The notes under the pieces were generated by a model. The model worked only from the letters and a program-made list of their open reading frames with translations, had not been told where the DNA came from and ran no database searches. Shown here one piece after another: positions 11,296 to 23,262 of a stretch of 64,000 nt of DNA. The stretch is from Heliocybe sulcata (Eukaryota > Basidiomycota > Agaricomycetes > Gloeophyllales > Gloeophyllaceae), in assembly GCA_004369045.1 (NCBI GenBank), contig ML213510.1, forward strand, positions 1,150,004-1,214,003, in the 5' to 3' direction. Within the stretch, counting starts at the first letter, position 1. Each line of letters opens with the position of its first letter. A program made the translations under genes and the position numbers.

Positions 11296-14200
11296 TCACA
11301 ACGGCGGTAGCGGCCTCCGGCATTGCGGGCAGATATTCTGTACCAACAGTGAGCCAGAGACTATCACAGATCAAAACTTCCACGTACCTTGATAGCCAAC
11401 CACTGAGAACAGGGAAGAGACGAGGATCAGTGCACATCGCGAGGCGGAATGTATGAAAGCAACGAACCCGTTCAAGACATTCCGTATGCTGTATAAGCAG
11501 TGCTGAGCAACTGGATACTCCTTAAGGAAGGAGAAATGGGCTCACGAATAGATGGTGACACGGTGCTAGACTATAACTCTTCCTTCCCGCCGCCCCGCGA
11601 CTGACTTTATTCAGCAAGCCCCCCAAATCCAAATCACCCGCCTCCTTGCCATCACTCGACCTACCTCTCCTCGAGCGGGAGGGGTCGACAAGGATGGCGT
11701 CCATGCATATCGAGCAGTCGCCGAGCGATTGGTCAGGCGCCTCAGGATCGGGGAGGGGCATGGGTGGATGATAGTCGTACGTCGGGACAGTTGATAGCTG
11801 ATGGAATCGAGCGAGAGTCAGAGATGGATATAAAGCTGCACAAAGCGAGAAACAAGGTAATTACCCGCTTGGGAAGGAAGAACGTCGGTCCGAAGACCTC
11901 CTGCAGGCGGATCACAAGGACTTCGGCCAGTAACAGTGCAGCGACGGGCCAGAACCACTCTGTAAATACCGGCCGGTCAGAGCTCCCATCCGAATGAGAG
12001 ACGAACAAGCCAACCTTTCGCTTCAATATCCAAGACATTCCCTTTGTATGCCAGGAAATCTACCAGCCAGTGATCAGTCAGTCTACATGAACTCAGAGAC
12101 GGACACACCGAAATCGCTCACAGTATGCAATCGCCAACCGGAAAACCGTGGTCCCCAGCAAATACTCCGTCATCATCCCGCTCGTCCGTCCTCGCCTCGC
12201 AGAACGGTAGATCTGAGGGATCCACAGGCCAGCGTACATACCCCCGAGAAGGAATAGGGCAAGAGGAGGATAGATGCTTATCCGGATCACGAAAACGCAG
12301 AAGACGGCGAGCGTGAACCCTGCCATGAAGTGAGACATCGCTCATTGGTAGTGACTAGCCAGGAGCAGGCTTACAGAGTTTGAACTGCGGATGCGATGTC
12401 ACTCGAGCGTAGGACGCTCGAAGCCTCTCGATAAGGGAAGGTTGTGTCACTGCAGGGGGTGTATCTTGACCCTCGGGGACAGATTCGCCCGCGGTGTTGG
12501 CTTGCCGCACAGGGGTAGGCGTTGGGACGGGTGCTGCATCCTCGGGTGCTTGGATCTGCACGATGACAATCACGAATTGCTAGTGGCCCTGGTGCTTAGT
12601 ATTTGGGACGATGATACAGCACAACTACATACCGCCTCGTACACGAACAGTAGGCACGCCAGGAATGCAGGGGCAACCAGTGAAATGGACGCCTGGCCCT
12701 CGGTGACAACTGCAAAAGTGATATGCTGGATACAGACATCGCTCAGGCGTTGTGAGTGATAATGAGGGACATGATTATCTCACCCCAGCGAAGAATATCG
12801 AGTCAGCCAAAGCTTGCGTCAAGAACGACCATCGAGATAACCGCGATACGTTCGTCGGTGTCCTCGATATGTTCAGCTGGCGCGCAAGCAGGGTGAGGAG
12901 ACACAAGTACACGACCGCCGACAGTCCCGCATCTGATCATCATAACGTATTGAAACACGCAAAGATCTGGGAAAGCTCGACTTACAAGTAGTGACCATCC
13001 TATACCAAGCATTACTCCTCACGCCCTCGCTCTCCCTCAACTCCCACACGAAGCCACACTCTTTGCTCACCATGACACCTTCAATCTTAATGCCTGGATC
13101 CTTCACGGTTGTAATCCCTGTGGGCTTCAGAAGCTCTGCTTCGAGCTCTCTCATACGGTCCGCAGGTATTCCCGTGGGCTGCAGCTGAAAAAATAGGGTG
13201 AGCGGGCAGCGAGGGTGGGATTGAGTTTGGTCGTCTGGAGGCAAGTCGCGTTGGCTTGAATCCAATATCGCAGAGACGAGTAGGTGCAAGCTCACCATTG
13301 ATGACGCTTGCGAAATCGATAGTGCCTGCGTCGAGCTGTGCTCTAAGCGAGGCTATCCGGCGAGCCATTTCGGGCTCTACAAGCTGAGCAGTAAGGTTCA
13401 TATAATCTCGCGGGACAACTGCGGCTAAGTGGCGGATGTCCGGGCTAATTCTGGCGAAGTTCATAAACCGGAGAGTGCCAGGCAGGCAGAGGAAGTCACA
13501 TACTCCCCTGGCTCAGCGAGTCCGTAGACTGAGCCGTTCTTGATAAAGTGCACGCCTTCAAATGTAAAGCGGAACTCATCGCCCGTATTTGGGTCCGACA
13601 TGTCCATCCGGCCCTGGTGCAAAGTAAGCGGAGAGCCGGTTCGTATTTCTGGCCGCAACGTACGTGAATCATAGCGATATCATCACGCGGCTCTGAGGAG
13701 TTAAACCGCCAGCCAGTGGAAGCGAGCTTCTCCGCGCCGTTCCACCCTACTTTCTCTGGAGCGGAGAGATTCCACCCGCCCAGACTCACGCTCTCCACCA
13801 GCTCAGTCATGTTAACGCCCTTCATCAGACTGTTCGCCAGCGGAACCCATGATGGCAGAGACTCAGAGCTGTTGGAGGAGTAGGGAATGGTGAGGTTGTG
13901 GTACTTGACGGGAGACTGGGCGTATCCAGTTATATTGGAGTAGTAGGAGGATGTAAATGGATCCAACTCCGTTCCTGGCGTAACAAATGAGTGAACGAGG
14001 GGCTCTAGCAAAGGATCTGTTTCTGGCTGCCCCACGATGGGTCAGAGTACGAGACAGCGGACGGTACTAGCGAGCTCACCAGAGTGAAGTTGCTCTCTGT
14101 CCCGTTCAGCCACGCCGAATAGTTTCCTAGCTGCCAGTTATATGACCGCAGAGCATCCCGGTATTGGTTCTGCGCTATGAGCTCGGCGCCATTATGATTC

Positions 14201-14337
14201 GTTAGGAGGAATAGAATAAATGATATGAATATAAATGAAGATATGGAGCCGCGAGGTCTCTGCGGTTCAGCGGGATTGGTGGCTGCAGCAGTGTCGTCTT
14301 CGCGTCCTGTGGCTTCGGGAGTGCCAGCCGCGTTCAT
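11296..14337 (-). CDS. TUL1: Dsc1/Tul1 transmembrane RING E3 ubiquitin ligase
   Basis: Catalytic subunit of the Golgi/endosome Dsc (Tul1) ubiquitin ligase, which degrades misfolded membrane proteins and in some fungi activates SREBP. Fifteen exons, 3' to 5': 11296-11337, 11388-11402, 11468-11488, 11546-11797, 11865-11959, 12015-12059, 12122-12319, 12375-12555, 12633-12725, 12784-12932, 12986-13234, 13296-13450, 13504-13613, 13664-14026, 14080-14337. They sum to 741 aa, close to yeast Tul1 (758), with every phase matching. A signal-anchor (SSFIFISFILFLLT) is near residue 35, followed by a lumenal domain with many N-glycosylation sequons. Then come several hydrophobic helices, and a C-terminal RING: CSICMDAI, APCHHLFHTECLERWL, CPQCRRPLPPL. 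The RING is split over four exons, two of only 21 and 15 nt. It shares a 252 nt divergent promoter with the WD40 gene. Confidence 0.93.
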
Positions 14338-14589
14338 GAACGCGGGATACTAAAGCGGTGCTCGAGGGGTTATTAAGCTAGTATAGTTCTCCAGTTGCTG
14401 GGCGTCGTGGGCAACGACGTCGGAGGTCAGTGGGAAGAGACGCGGCGTGGCACGAGTCTCAAGTATAGGATATTCGCCCAGTAAGGCATCTGGCCTTCCC
14501 CATCTGTCGGAAATATCTGCTGCCAAACATACGTAAACTCCTGCCAGCTTCCACTAGCTGAAGTCTCTTCCTGTCAGTCTGTACAAGCT
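14338..14589. promoter_or_regulatory. Divergent promoter between TUL1 and the WD40 gene
   Basis: The 252 nt between the two start codons must serve both genes. I see a pyrimidine-rich run just upstream of the WD40 start (CTTCCTGTCAG), a common feature of basidiomycete transcription start regions, and no other clear motif. Confidence 0.4.
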
Positions 14590-15945
<1,356 letters not shown>

Positions 15946-16181
15946 AATCTCGCCCCGTTTTGATTTTTGTATCCTGTATCCTGTACCTATAGCTCACGTC
16001 CCTGTTTCATGTTGTAATTCTGCTGTCCTTCCAGTGCTCACGGGTGCGCTATAATATCCTTTATTTGCTTCAGTAACCAATGACTACAAATATAATCCAT
16101 AGCAGATGGGGAACGACAAAAGACGGTAACCAATCTCCAGTCAGACAGAAGGGATAATGGAGTGACCTTGTTGGACGAAGT
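15946..16181. other. Convergent intergenic gap
   Basis: The 236 nt between the stops of the WD40 gene and the GAP gene shows no coding signal and should hold the two 3' ends. Confidence 0.5.
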
Positions 16182-19100
16182 CTACTTGACAGGCTTTGCA
16201 TTCAGCAGATCTATGATGCACTAGTCAGACGAGTGGATTCACTGATCTGAGAACGACTTACCTTTCGCTAATTCCCTCTGCTCCTCCGTCAATCCGGAGT
16301 CATGCGCCTCTAAGAACGCATCGACCTCGTCCATGACCCCATCGTCCTCCCCTCCCAACTCATCATCCGTATCGTCATCCAGAGCATCGTCGATAGCGAA
16401 CTGCGGCCTTTCCATTAGCGCCTCATTCGCGTTCTTCACCATGTTCAGGGGCGAAATATCCGGCGGCTGGACAAGGGTCTCTGCCGCGGACAAGTTTGAC
16501 GTCGATGCATTAGATGGCGATGGGGCGCGAGCAGTGGTGGCGAGGGAAGATGTAGATGGTGATGTGGGTGACTGGCGCATGGAAGGTATTAGCAATGATT
16601 CCCGAGCTTTCGGCTCGTCGAGCTTGGTGTATTTTCCAATGGCTGGACGGTGTATAACCTAGACGCATGAAGTCTAAGAACAAAACTAACTTGGGACATC
16701 GTTGAAGCTTACCTGGTGCCTGCCAATGGTCTGGCCGATTCGGTCGGTGAATCTATTGAACAGCTTCTTATTATCATCTGTCGCTATGTTTGAGATGAGA
16801 TCTCCCAGGAAGCCGTTGTGCGAGGACGGTAGATCCATCATGGGTACAGGCTCGAGCTTAAAACATGCTGATAGGTCTGTTTCGAAGAACGACTCGAGTA
16901 TCTCGTCGGCAAGAACAACCATCCTGAACCTGTTGCAAATCATGAGAGGTCTGCTGGTAGCGATTATCATTATACTTACGTCGCGAGGTTCAAGTACGGC
17001 TGGTTGTGACCAATGTCGGACGGTGGAACGTCATCCGACTCCCTCTTGTCTTCAGGTTGAGGCAATAGAGCGTCGCCATATTCGAACGCATTGGTCATGA
17101 AACGACTAACTGCTCCCAGATAGGCGTCCCCTACCTCAAACCTGAAGATAAACTGAAGCAAGGCTAAGATCACCTTCGCGAACACATCTCCACGCAGGTT
17201 ACGTACCAGAAGGGACTCGGATAGCTGTAATACCTCGTCCTTCGTCAAGAAGCCGTCCTTGTTCTTGTCATGAAGATTAAAGAACCATTCAATGTTCTCC
17301 ATAAGATCATTGAACATGACACCATCCAAGCCGGATACAAGATCCTGCAACATGGTTAATATAAGCACTGCCAGGCTTTCTTCTGGCGCACCTGGAAAGA
17401 CAGAGCACCCTTGCATGACACGTCCCAGAAGTAAAACAGCCGGTCAATGAACTCATGCTCAGCAACATCACGCTCCACTCTTTGCTAGACAGCCAGTCGT
17501 TAGGCTGGTACAACCAAGGAAAACCGGATATTTACCTGGATCCCATTGATGATCACCTTCTCATCTCTAGCCCAAGTAGCGATCTCACTAAGGAAGATCC
17601 GGAACGTACGGAGACCAATTCTCGTCTCCGGCTTCTCCTCACTCCCATCGCCGATCAACGACGGCGCAGGCTTTGCCACCGGTGCAGGAGGTGGAACGAT
17701 GCACATTGCTCGATACAGCGCATCGTAAACCAAGCCGGCTTGTTCCTTAGTAAATCGCTCCAGGGTACTCAGGTTGCGAACGGCTGCGCGCTTCGAGAAG
17801 GATTCAATGCTGAAGATGATATCGTTCCTGTACTTGCGTCGTTCGTTGTAGATAGTATCATCCGTGATAATGGCGAATTCTCTGAAGGACACTAGGAGGA
17901 GCTCCTGGAAGCGGGTGATAGCGCGAGCACGAGGATCCGCCGAGTGAGGATGAGCAGAGTTCCCAAGCGAAGAGAAGTAGCTCCGCATCAGCCTTCAGGT
18001 ACGGCGCAGCTATGGTTGTCAGTGTTGGTTGTAGCGTTGGTTATACCAAGACGTACTGTATAAAGCCACCGTCGTCTTGGATTTTCAGTAACTCCTCACC
18101 GTTAATCTTCAGGATGGCTGCGCGCAGCTTAAGAATGATCGACACAGGTTTTACCAGGAGTACGTACCGAGCCTTATTCCAGTCATTACTGTGTTAGCGC
18201 CTGGAAAACTGTATGGACGGACGTTCTTACCCGACTTGGAAGAGCACTTTCGGTCCCATACAGAAGAAACAGTCGATTATACGACACGCGAACACCATTG
18301 GCATGCTGTTGATAAAGCTGATAGCCAGCGTCAGTAGAACGCTACGTTATAGATGACTCGGACCTACAGACTCAGGAACCATGGCAAAGAGGCCACAGAA
18401 AGCTGGACGTCCACAACCTGGAAGTGGTCGTGGATGATAGGGAGACATTTCTGAACAAGCGACTCGAACACTCGTTGATCAAGAAGCGTCCCGTGCATGG
18501 ATGTACTATAGCCATTTCCGGTAAGTGATGTTCAAAGCAAAGACAAGAGCTAGGCGATACCTATAGTATCCTGGGAGCAAACGGTCACAAATAACTTCTA
18601 GGAGCCAGAACGCCTGTTCTTCAGACATATAACTAGTAACATCAGTAGAGGACGGCTCTCCCGTCTTATATTCACGTACATGAGGAGCGCAGCTGCGAGA
18701 ATATTCATTGCCTAGACCAGAAGTCAATTAATACGGATTACTGCGTATCGTTTACTCACCTGACAGTATCCCAGCTCCGGGTTCTTGAACGAATACGCCT
18801 GCAGCACCCTTCTCAGCGCCGAGATACCCTCCTCAGACTGGTACGCCGAATATTCAGGCAGACTCCGATGCAAGTCCTTCTCGATATCCTCCGTACTCGT
18901 GCTCGTCCGCCCCTCGTTCTCTTTCAGAATCTGCTGGTACATACCAGGGTAGCTGAATCGCAAGTACAAGGATCCGGAGAGGACCTCCCACATCTCGCCG
19001 CGCAGACGGTTGGGTAGGCCGACCTGGACAAGACGCGTACATTGCGGATAACGGAGGAGAGTGAGGTTGCGCCCGTGTGCTACATGGCCATCAGCGATAC

Positions 19101-19953
19101 TGTTCCCGTGTAGGAATACCATAGCTCACTCTTGAGATATGTCGTCCATAACTTGACTTTAGACGCTTCTCGCAGTCTGCATCGGTAAGCACTCCCCCAA
19201 CTCGACAAAGGACGGAATGGACCCTCACTTTTTGGGGTCACCAGGGAACTTGAACTTGAGTCCCAGACCAACATGGTACGGTATATCCGTGCCCCGAGAA
19301 CCTTCCTCCCCCTCCAGCGGCGTCTTCTCTTCAAGCTCCTCATCGACCAACGGCCCCGTCGAGGCAACCAGCGTCTCCGAGTAACACGTCTTCACAAAGC
19401 TCCGGACCGCCTTCATCTGCCCGTGCTGCAGCTCAGCCTTCAGCGCGTCGCGCAGCATCGAGCAAAACAAATCAGCAGTCGGCCTGAGCGACGTCAGTTG
19501 CACAATCTTCCATAACGTCAGCCAGAGTCTGAGTTATCACGAGCAACAACATACGATCTTCATCCCATGCCACAGCGACAAACTTAGAGCATATATCCCA
19601 GCCCTCGCATTCAACCGCTCGACCCTCCGTATCGTGCACAGCGGCAGGGTAAACCGGCAGGACTTGCGGTCCAGCGACGCAAAGCTGAGAAACGGCGGGA
19701 ACAAATGCAGCTTGCCTGCCTACAATATCATCTAGCGTTCACTCTGCCTCTAACCATAGTACAGCATGCCACTCACGTACGAATCCTCCTCCGCCTCCGC
19801 GCTCAAACTCAGCACCGCATTAATCTCCATCTTCTCGAGCCCATCCTTGTCGGCCCGATCCGTCAGGCTCGACGGTATAGAGAAGGACAGCTGTGTAAGC
19901 TGGTCCTTCGTAGGTTCCTTGAAGCTCCTCAACTGGGTTGATATAGTCGACAT
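16182..19953 (-). CDS. GYP2: GYP2/MDR1-type Rab GTPase-activating protein (GRAM-TBC-EF hand)
   Basis: Stimulates GTP hydrolysis on Rab GTPases in vesicle and recycling traffic. Seventeen exons, 3' to 5': 16182-16210, 16262-16658, 16713-16929, 16980-17344, 17392-17484, 17536-17992, 18057-18117, 18168-18172, 18231-18317, 18368-18505, 18561-18632, 18680-18711, 18760-19079, 19130-19176, 19229-19506, 19555-19719, 19777-19953. Total 979 aa, near yeast Mdr1/Gyp2 (950). N-terminal PH/GRAM-like segment, then the TBC domain with the Arg-finger motif [11 protein letters not shown] and the Gln-finger GYCQAMNI. An EF-hand-like [12 protein letters not shown] follows, and an acidic C-terminal tail. The 18168-18172 exon is only 5 nt, needed to give [14 protein letters not shown] across the junction; without it the frame meets a stop. 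Every other junction is ordinary. Confidence 0.92.
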
Positions 19954-20433
19954 GGCTGCTCGTCCTCAGGCTCCAGCGACCAAGTGCGCCTCCTTCAACC
20001 TGTCCAAATCCAAATAGAGAGGTATGAATAGCCCAAGACAGCCTAGATATCCTCCTATTAACCGTGGGTGTGATGCGTGTAGTAGTGTTGGACAGTCAGA
20101 GGCTCTGCCACGATAGTTATAGCTGCGACATGAGTGCAGAGCTAGCCGAGCGACCCGATGCGGCGCTCGCGGAAACCTGATCCATATGCGCCCACAATCC
20201 CGCACTTCAGTTTGGAAGTAGCACTCCCATAACAGTAAGCAGTACTAATACATTGGATTGGATTGCGCATAATGATAAAGTGCTCTATAGATACAAACGA
20301 AAGTGGTGCAAGGAACGCAATGACGAATACCAGATGTCGTGAACGCTACAAAGAATAATGTTAATAGTAAATGGTCCGTCGTGAAGGGGTCGTCAGGTAA
20401 TAAAGACAACAGACAGCACATCCTGGTCCGACA
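19954..20433. promoter_or_regulatory. Upstream region of GYP2 / downstream of the membrane protein gene
   Basis: This 480 nt gap holds the GYP2 promoter and the 3' end of the next minus-strand gene. No coding or repeat signal is seen. Confidence 0.35.
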
Positions 20434-22176
20434 TCATGACCTTCTACTCAGGTACATCTCCCTCGCCCTCTGCATCGACTCCCTCAGCTCCGGGCTCTCC
20501 CAAGCATTGGAGTCCTCCTGGAAATGCGACCTCTCAGACTCCATGGAAACACCTCGTGCAGACATGGACGACATATCCCGCGAACGTCCCCGCTCGAACT
20601 GGTTGGCCCGCGGTGAACTGCTGGTCGACGCCGAGCCGGAGAAGTACGCAGGAGGATGGATGCCACGGGGCCTCTTCGACCGGCGCATCGAATCTCTCCG
20701 CGAAGCAGTGGACGGACCAGCTTCTTCCTCCCAGTCACCGTTGCCGTCATCCTCTTCGTCCTCTTGAGCGTCACTCATGACAACAACCTCTTTACCGAGG
20801 GCCTTCTTGCCTTCCTGGATAAGCTGGCTGATTTTCCCGCCAATCCAATCCATCTAGAGGATAATTAGCCTACAGCTATGAATGTAACTGCAGCTACTTA
20901 CCTCGGCATCGACATCTACCTCGGACTCAGCCACGGGCTCAGCCTGAGGCTCCTCGTGCAGAGTGAAATCGAAGCGAGAATCGAGCTCAGGCTGCCATGA
21001 AGGCGAGGAACTTCGTGTCGATACATGCTGGATGCGAGTCCGGTGCGGTGTCCGACGACGCCGGCCTGCAGCACGGCGGCTCGCGGCATGGCGGGGTCTG
21101 CGGGGAGAATGAGGGGTAGGGGCCGCGGCTTCCACAGAGGTTGCTTCGGCAGACTGGAACAGGACGTCAATAAATTATCAGTGTGCGATCGACGGGTACG
21201 TACCTTTGGTGGAGGGACAGGGACCCAGTCTCGTTCTTGATAGGGCGGGGGTGGCGGTAGCTGCTCGGGCTCCCTACCGCGGTCTCTCCATCTGGCATGG
21301 CAGTCAGCCAGGAGAAGCAGGTAAGAGCCATGGCCCACTTACAGGCGATAGACTGTGAGGCCTACAGCCGTCCCGATCAAGGCGGCGCTCAACGCCGTTG
21401 AGACGATAGATCCCGCGAGCGTTCGACGCCGCTTTGTTGGGGCCAACTCTACTCGTACATCGATAAAGACAGTAATGAGACGATTGAACATGGAAAGGTG
21501 AGGAGAATGAAGGGAGGTGCGGAGGGGTTAAGTAGGACACGGCCACATGCACGTGTAGGGGGCATGCACAACAGGTGCCCAACATAGACGCGAAGATCCG
21601 AGGGTTCAGGGGATACCATGGGAAAAGAAACATACCTTCGACCATGCCTTCCACCTCGGCCTCATCTCCCTTCGATTGCGCCATGTCTCTGTATTTCTCC
21701 GGGGTACCGAGGTACCCACTGGTAGAACTTTGGTCTGCAGGGGCTTGACTGGGTTCTGCAAGTGCGGGTACCCAGCCTCGCTTGCGGTTTAGGGGTAGGG
21801 AAGGGTCTGAGGCAGCAGGAGAAGGCAGTTGGCGCTGACGAGGACCGACGTCTTTCCGAGACAATGCCCGAGGCATATCAGGACGGCTCAAGGCCGGAGG
21901 CGATGCCTGGCGTTGTATCGCTGAAAAGGGATTCGGTATTCCTGGAACGGCCAAACTGAACGTGAAATTGAAGACCATCTCAAAGCGAAGGGTGAGCGGT
22001 ATCACAACCAGCGCAGCAAGTAGCAGGATGCGAGAAAAGTTGGTGAGCCAAACTATGGCCAAGCAGCAGAGGGCGAGCACCGAGTGGAGGCAGACGCGCG
22101 AAGCGTTCATACAGAAGAGGAGTGGAGCATAACAAGCGCAAACAAGAAGGCCCACAGCATGATAAAGTCGTGCCAT
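20434..22176 (-). CDS. Unknown membrane protein with disordered acidic C-terminus
   Basis: I do not recognise this family. Exons, 3' to 5': 20434-20853, 20902-21153, 21204-21291, 21343-21448, 21636-22176, giving 468 aa. The N-terminal ~90 residues hold two or three hydrophobic segments (HAVGLLVCACYAPLLFCM, VLALCCLAIVWL, ILLLAALVVIPLTL). A single further helix follows the KRRRTLAG basic stretch near residue 195 (STALSAALIGTAVGLTVY), and then Pro-rich PPPPPYQERDWVPVPPP. The remainder is Arg/Ser/acidic and disordered, with MDWIGGKISQLIQEGKKALG as a possible amphipathic helix. The 187 nt first intron is longer than others here, so its edges are less sure. The start at 22176 is the first ATG before the hydrophobic block; further exons upstream are possible. 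Confidence 0.6.
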
Positions 22177-23262
22177 CGGATTCTGTAGGCCATATGTTCT
22201 TCCGGAACTTGGCAGATCTTTGAAATCAGCTGTAAATGGAGAATCTATTCGATCGCACATGATTGTTATGTACTGACCTGCTTTTCCCTCTCTGTCTATT
22301 TTGAAAGCAGAGACGGTCTGTTTCCGCGTCTGATGCATATGAATGGCGTTGCCGACTGGGTTTCCAGATGCAAGTAAATGTTTCGCTGTAGTCGATAGGA
22401 CAGATTCAGGCAGGAAACCGTGCATATGTCGCAGTACAGCTCTTTCCGACCGTCTCACGAAGAGGGGAGGAAGGGGGGAGGAGGAAACAACTTGCGGACA
22501 GCTCTATATGCTGTGATTTGTGTCTCAGCTGTGGCTATCAAAAAATGTGGAAGCGTGAAGTACCCTCGGATGATGACGCGATGCAGCCGATGCAGCAAAT
22601 GTCCTTCCAAATTTGGGTATGTCGCCTGTGTGGCTTATCACGTGCTGGTGACCGCGTATCACGCATGCTCTCAGCATCAAAAAATCGTATGCCTACGCAG
22701 ACCATCTCCAGCTTGGCGCAAAAAGGACTGGTGGATCCTCCGCTTGTGTTTTAACTGCATTGCATGTGAATACTAGCACCAGAGCTTGTGCTATATCAGC
22801 GTTCAGTTCTCGGTATTAATTTTCAGTAACCGTACTACACCACTTACAGTGTTTGCGGAAAGCCTCATGGTCACCGGGAACATCCCTAAACAATATTCCT
22901 ACCCGACGCCGCCGTGACCACCGGGCGCCAGAAGTAGCTACATATCCCAATTGCGTGGCGCAAAAAAGCATTAATGTATGTCAGGTAACAGGTTTCCCCG
23001 CGAAAAATACACTACACGATGCCAGTGCATTTCTAGTTCATCTGCATGGATCCCGATTCAAATTCTGATTCTAGGTCACGCGAAAATATTCTCGCAACGC
23101 GATCTGCCACAGCCACATTGGCCAGCGCCACCCGTCACGTGCTCGTGACATCCAATCTATAATATCTATAATATAAGCCGGATACCCTCCATGTACGCAG
23201 ATCATCTCTATAATCGATTATAACATAAAAACCTCCGAGCCGTATCAATCTCAGCACCTGAT
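22177..23262. other. Intergenic region without recognised gene
   Basis: About 1.1 kb between the membrane protein start and the MFS transporter stop. Short open frames on both strands lack conserved residues and run through AT-rich, biased sequence. I see nothing that supports a gene; the part near 22.2-22.5 kb is likely promoter. Confidence 0.45.

Noticed and set aside
20339-20868. Several overlapping plus-strand frames
   Set aside because: Shadows of the acidic/Ser-rich last exon of the minus-strand membrane protein gene.
22420-23068. Plus-strand open frames in the gap upstream of the membrane protein gene
   Set aside because: No conserved motifs, no matching splice sites and biased composition; taken as chance.
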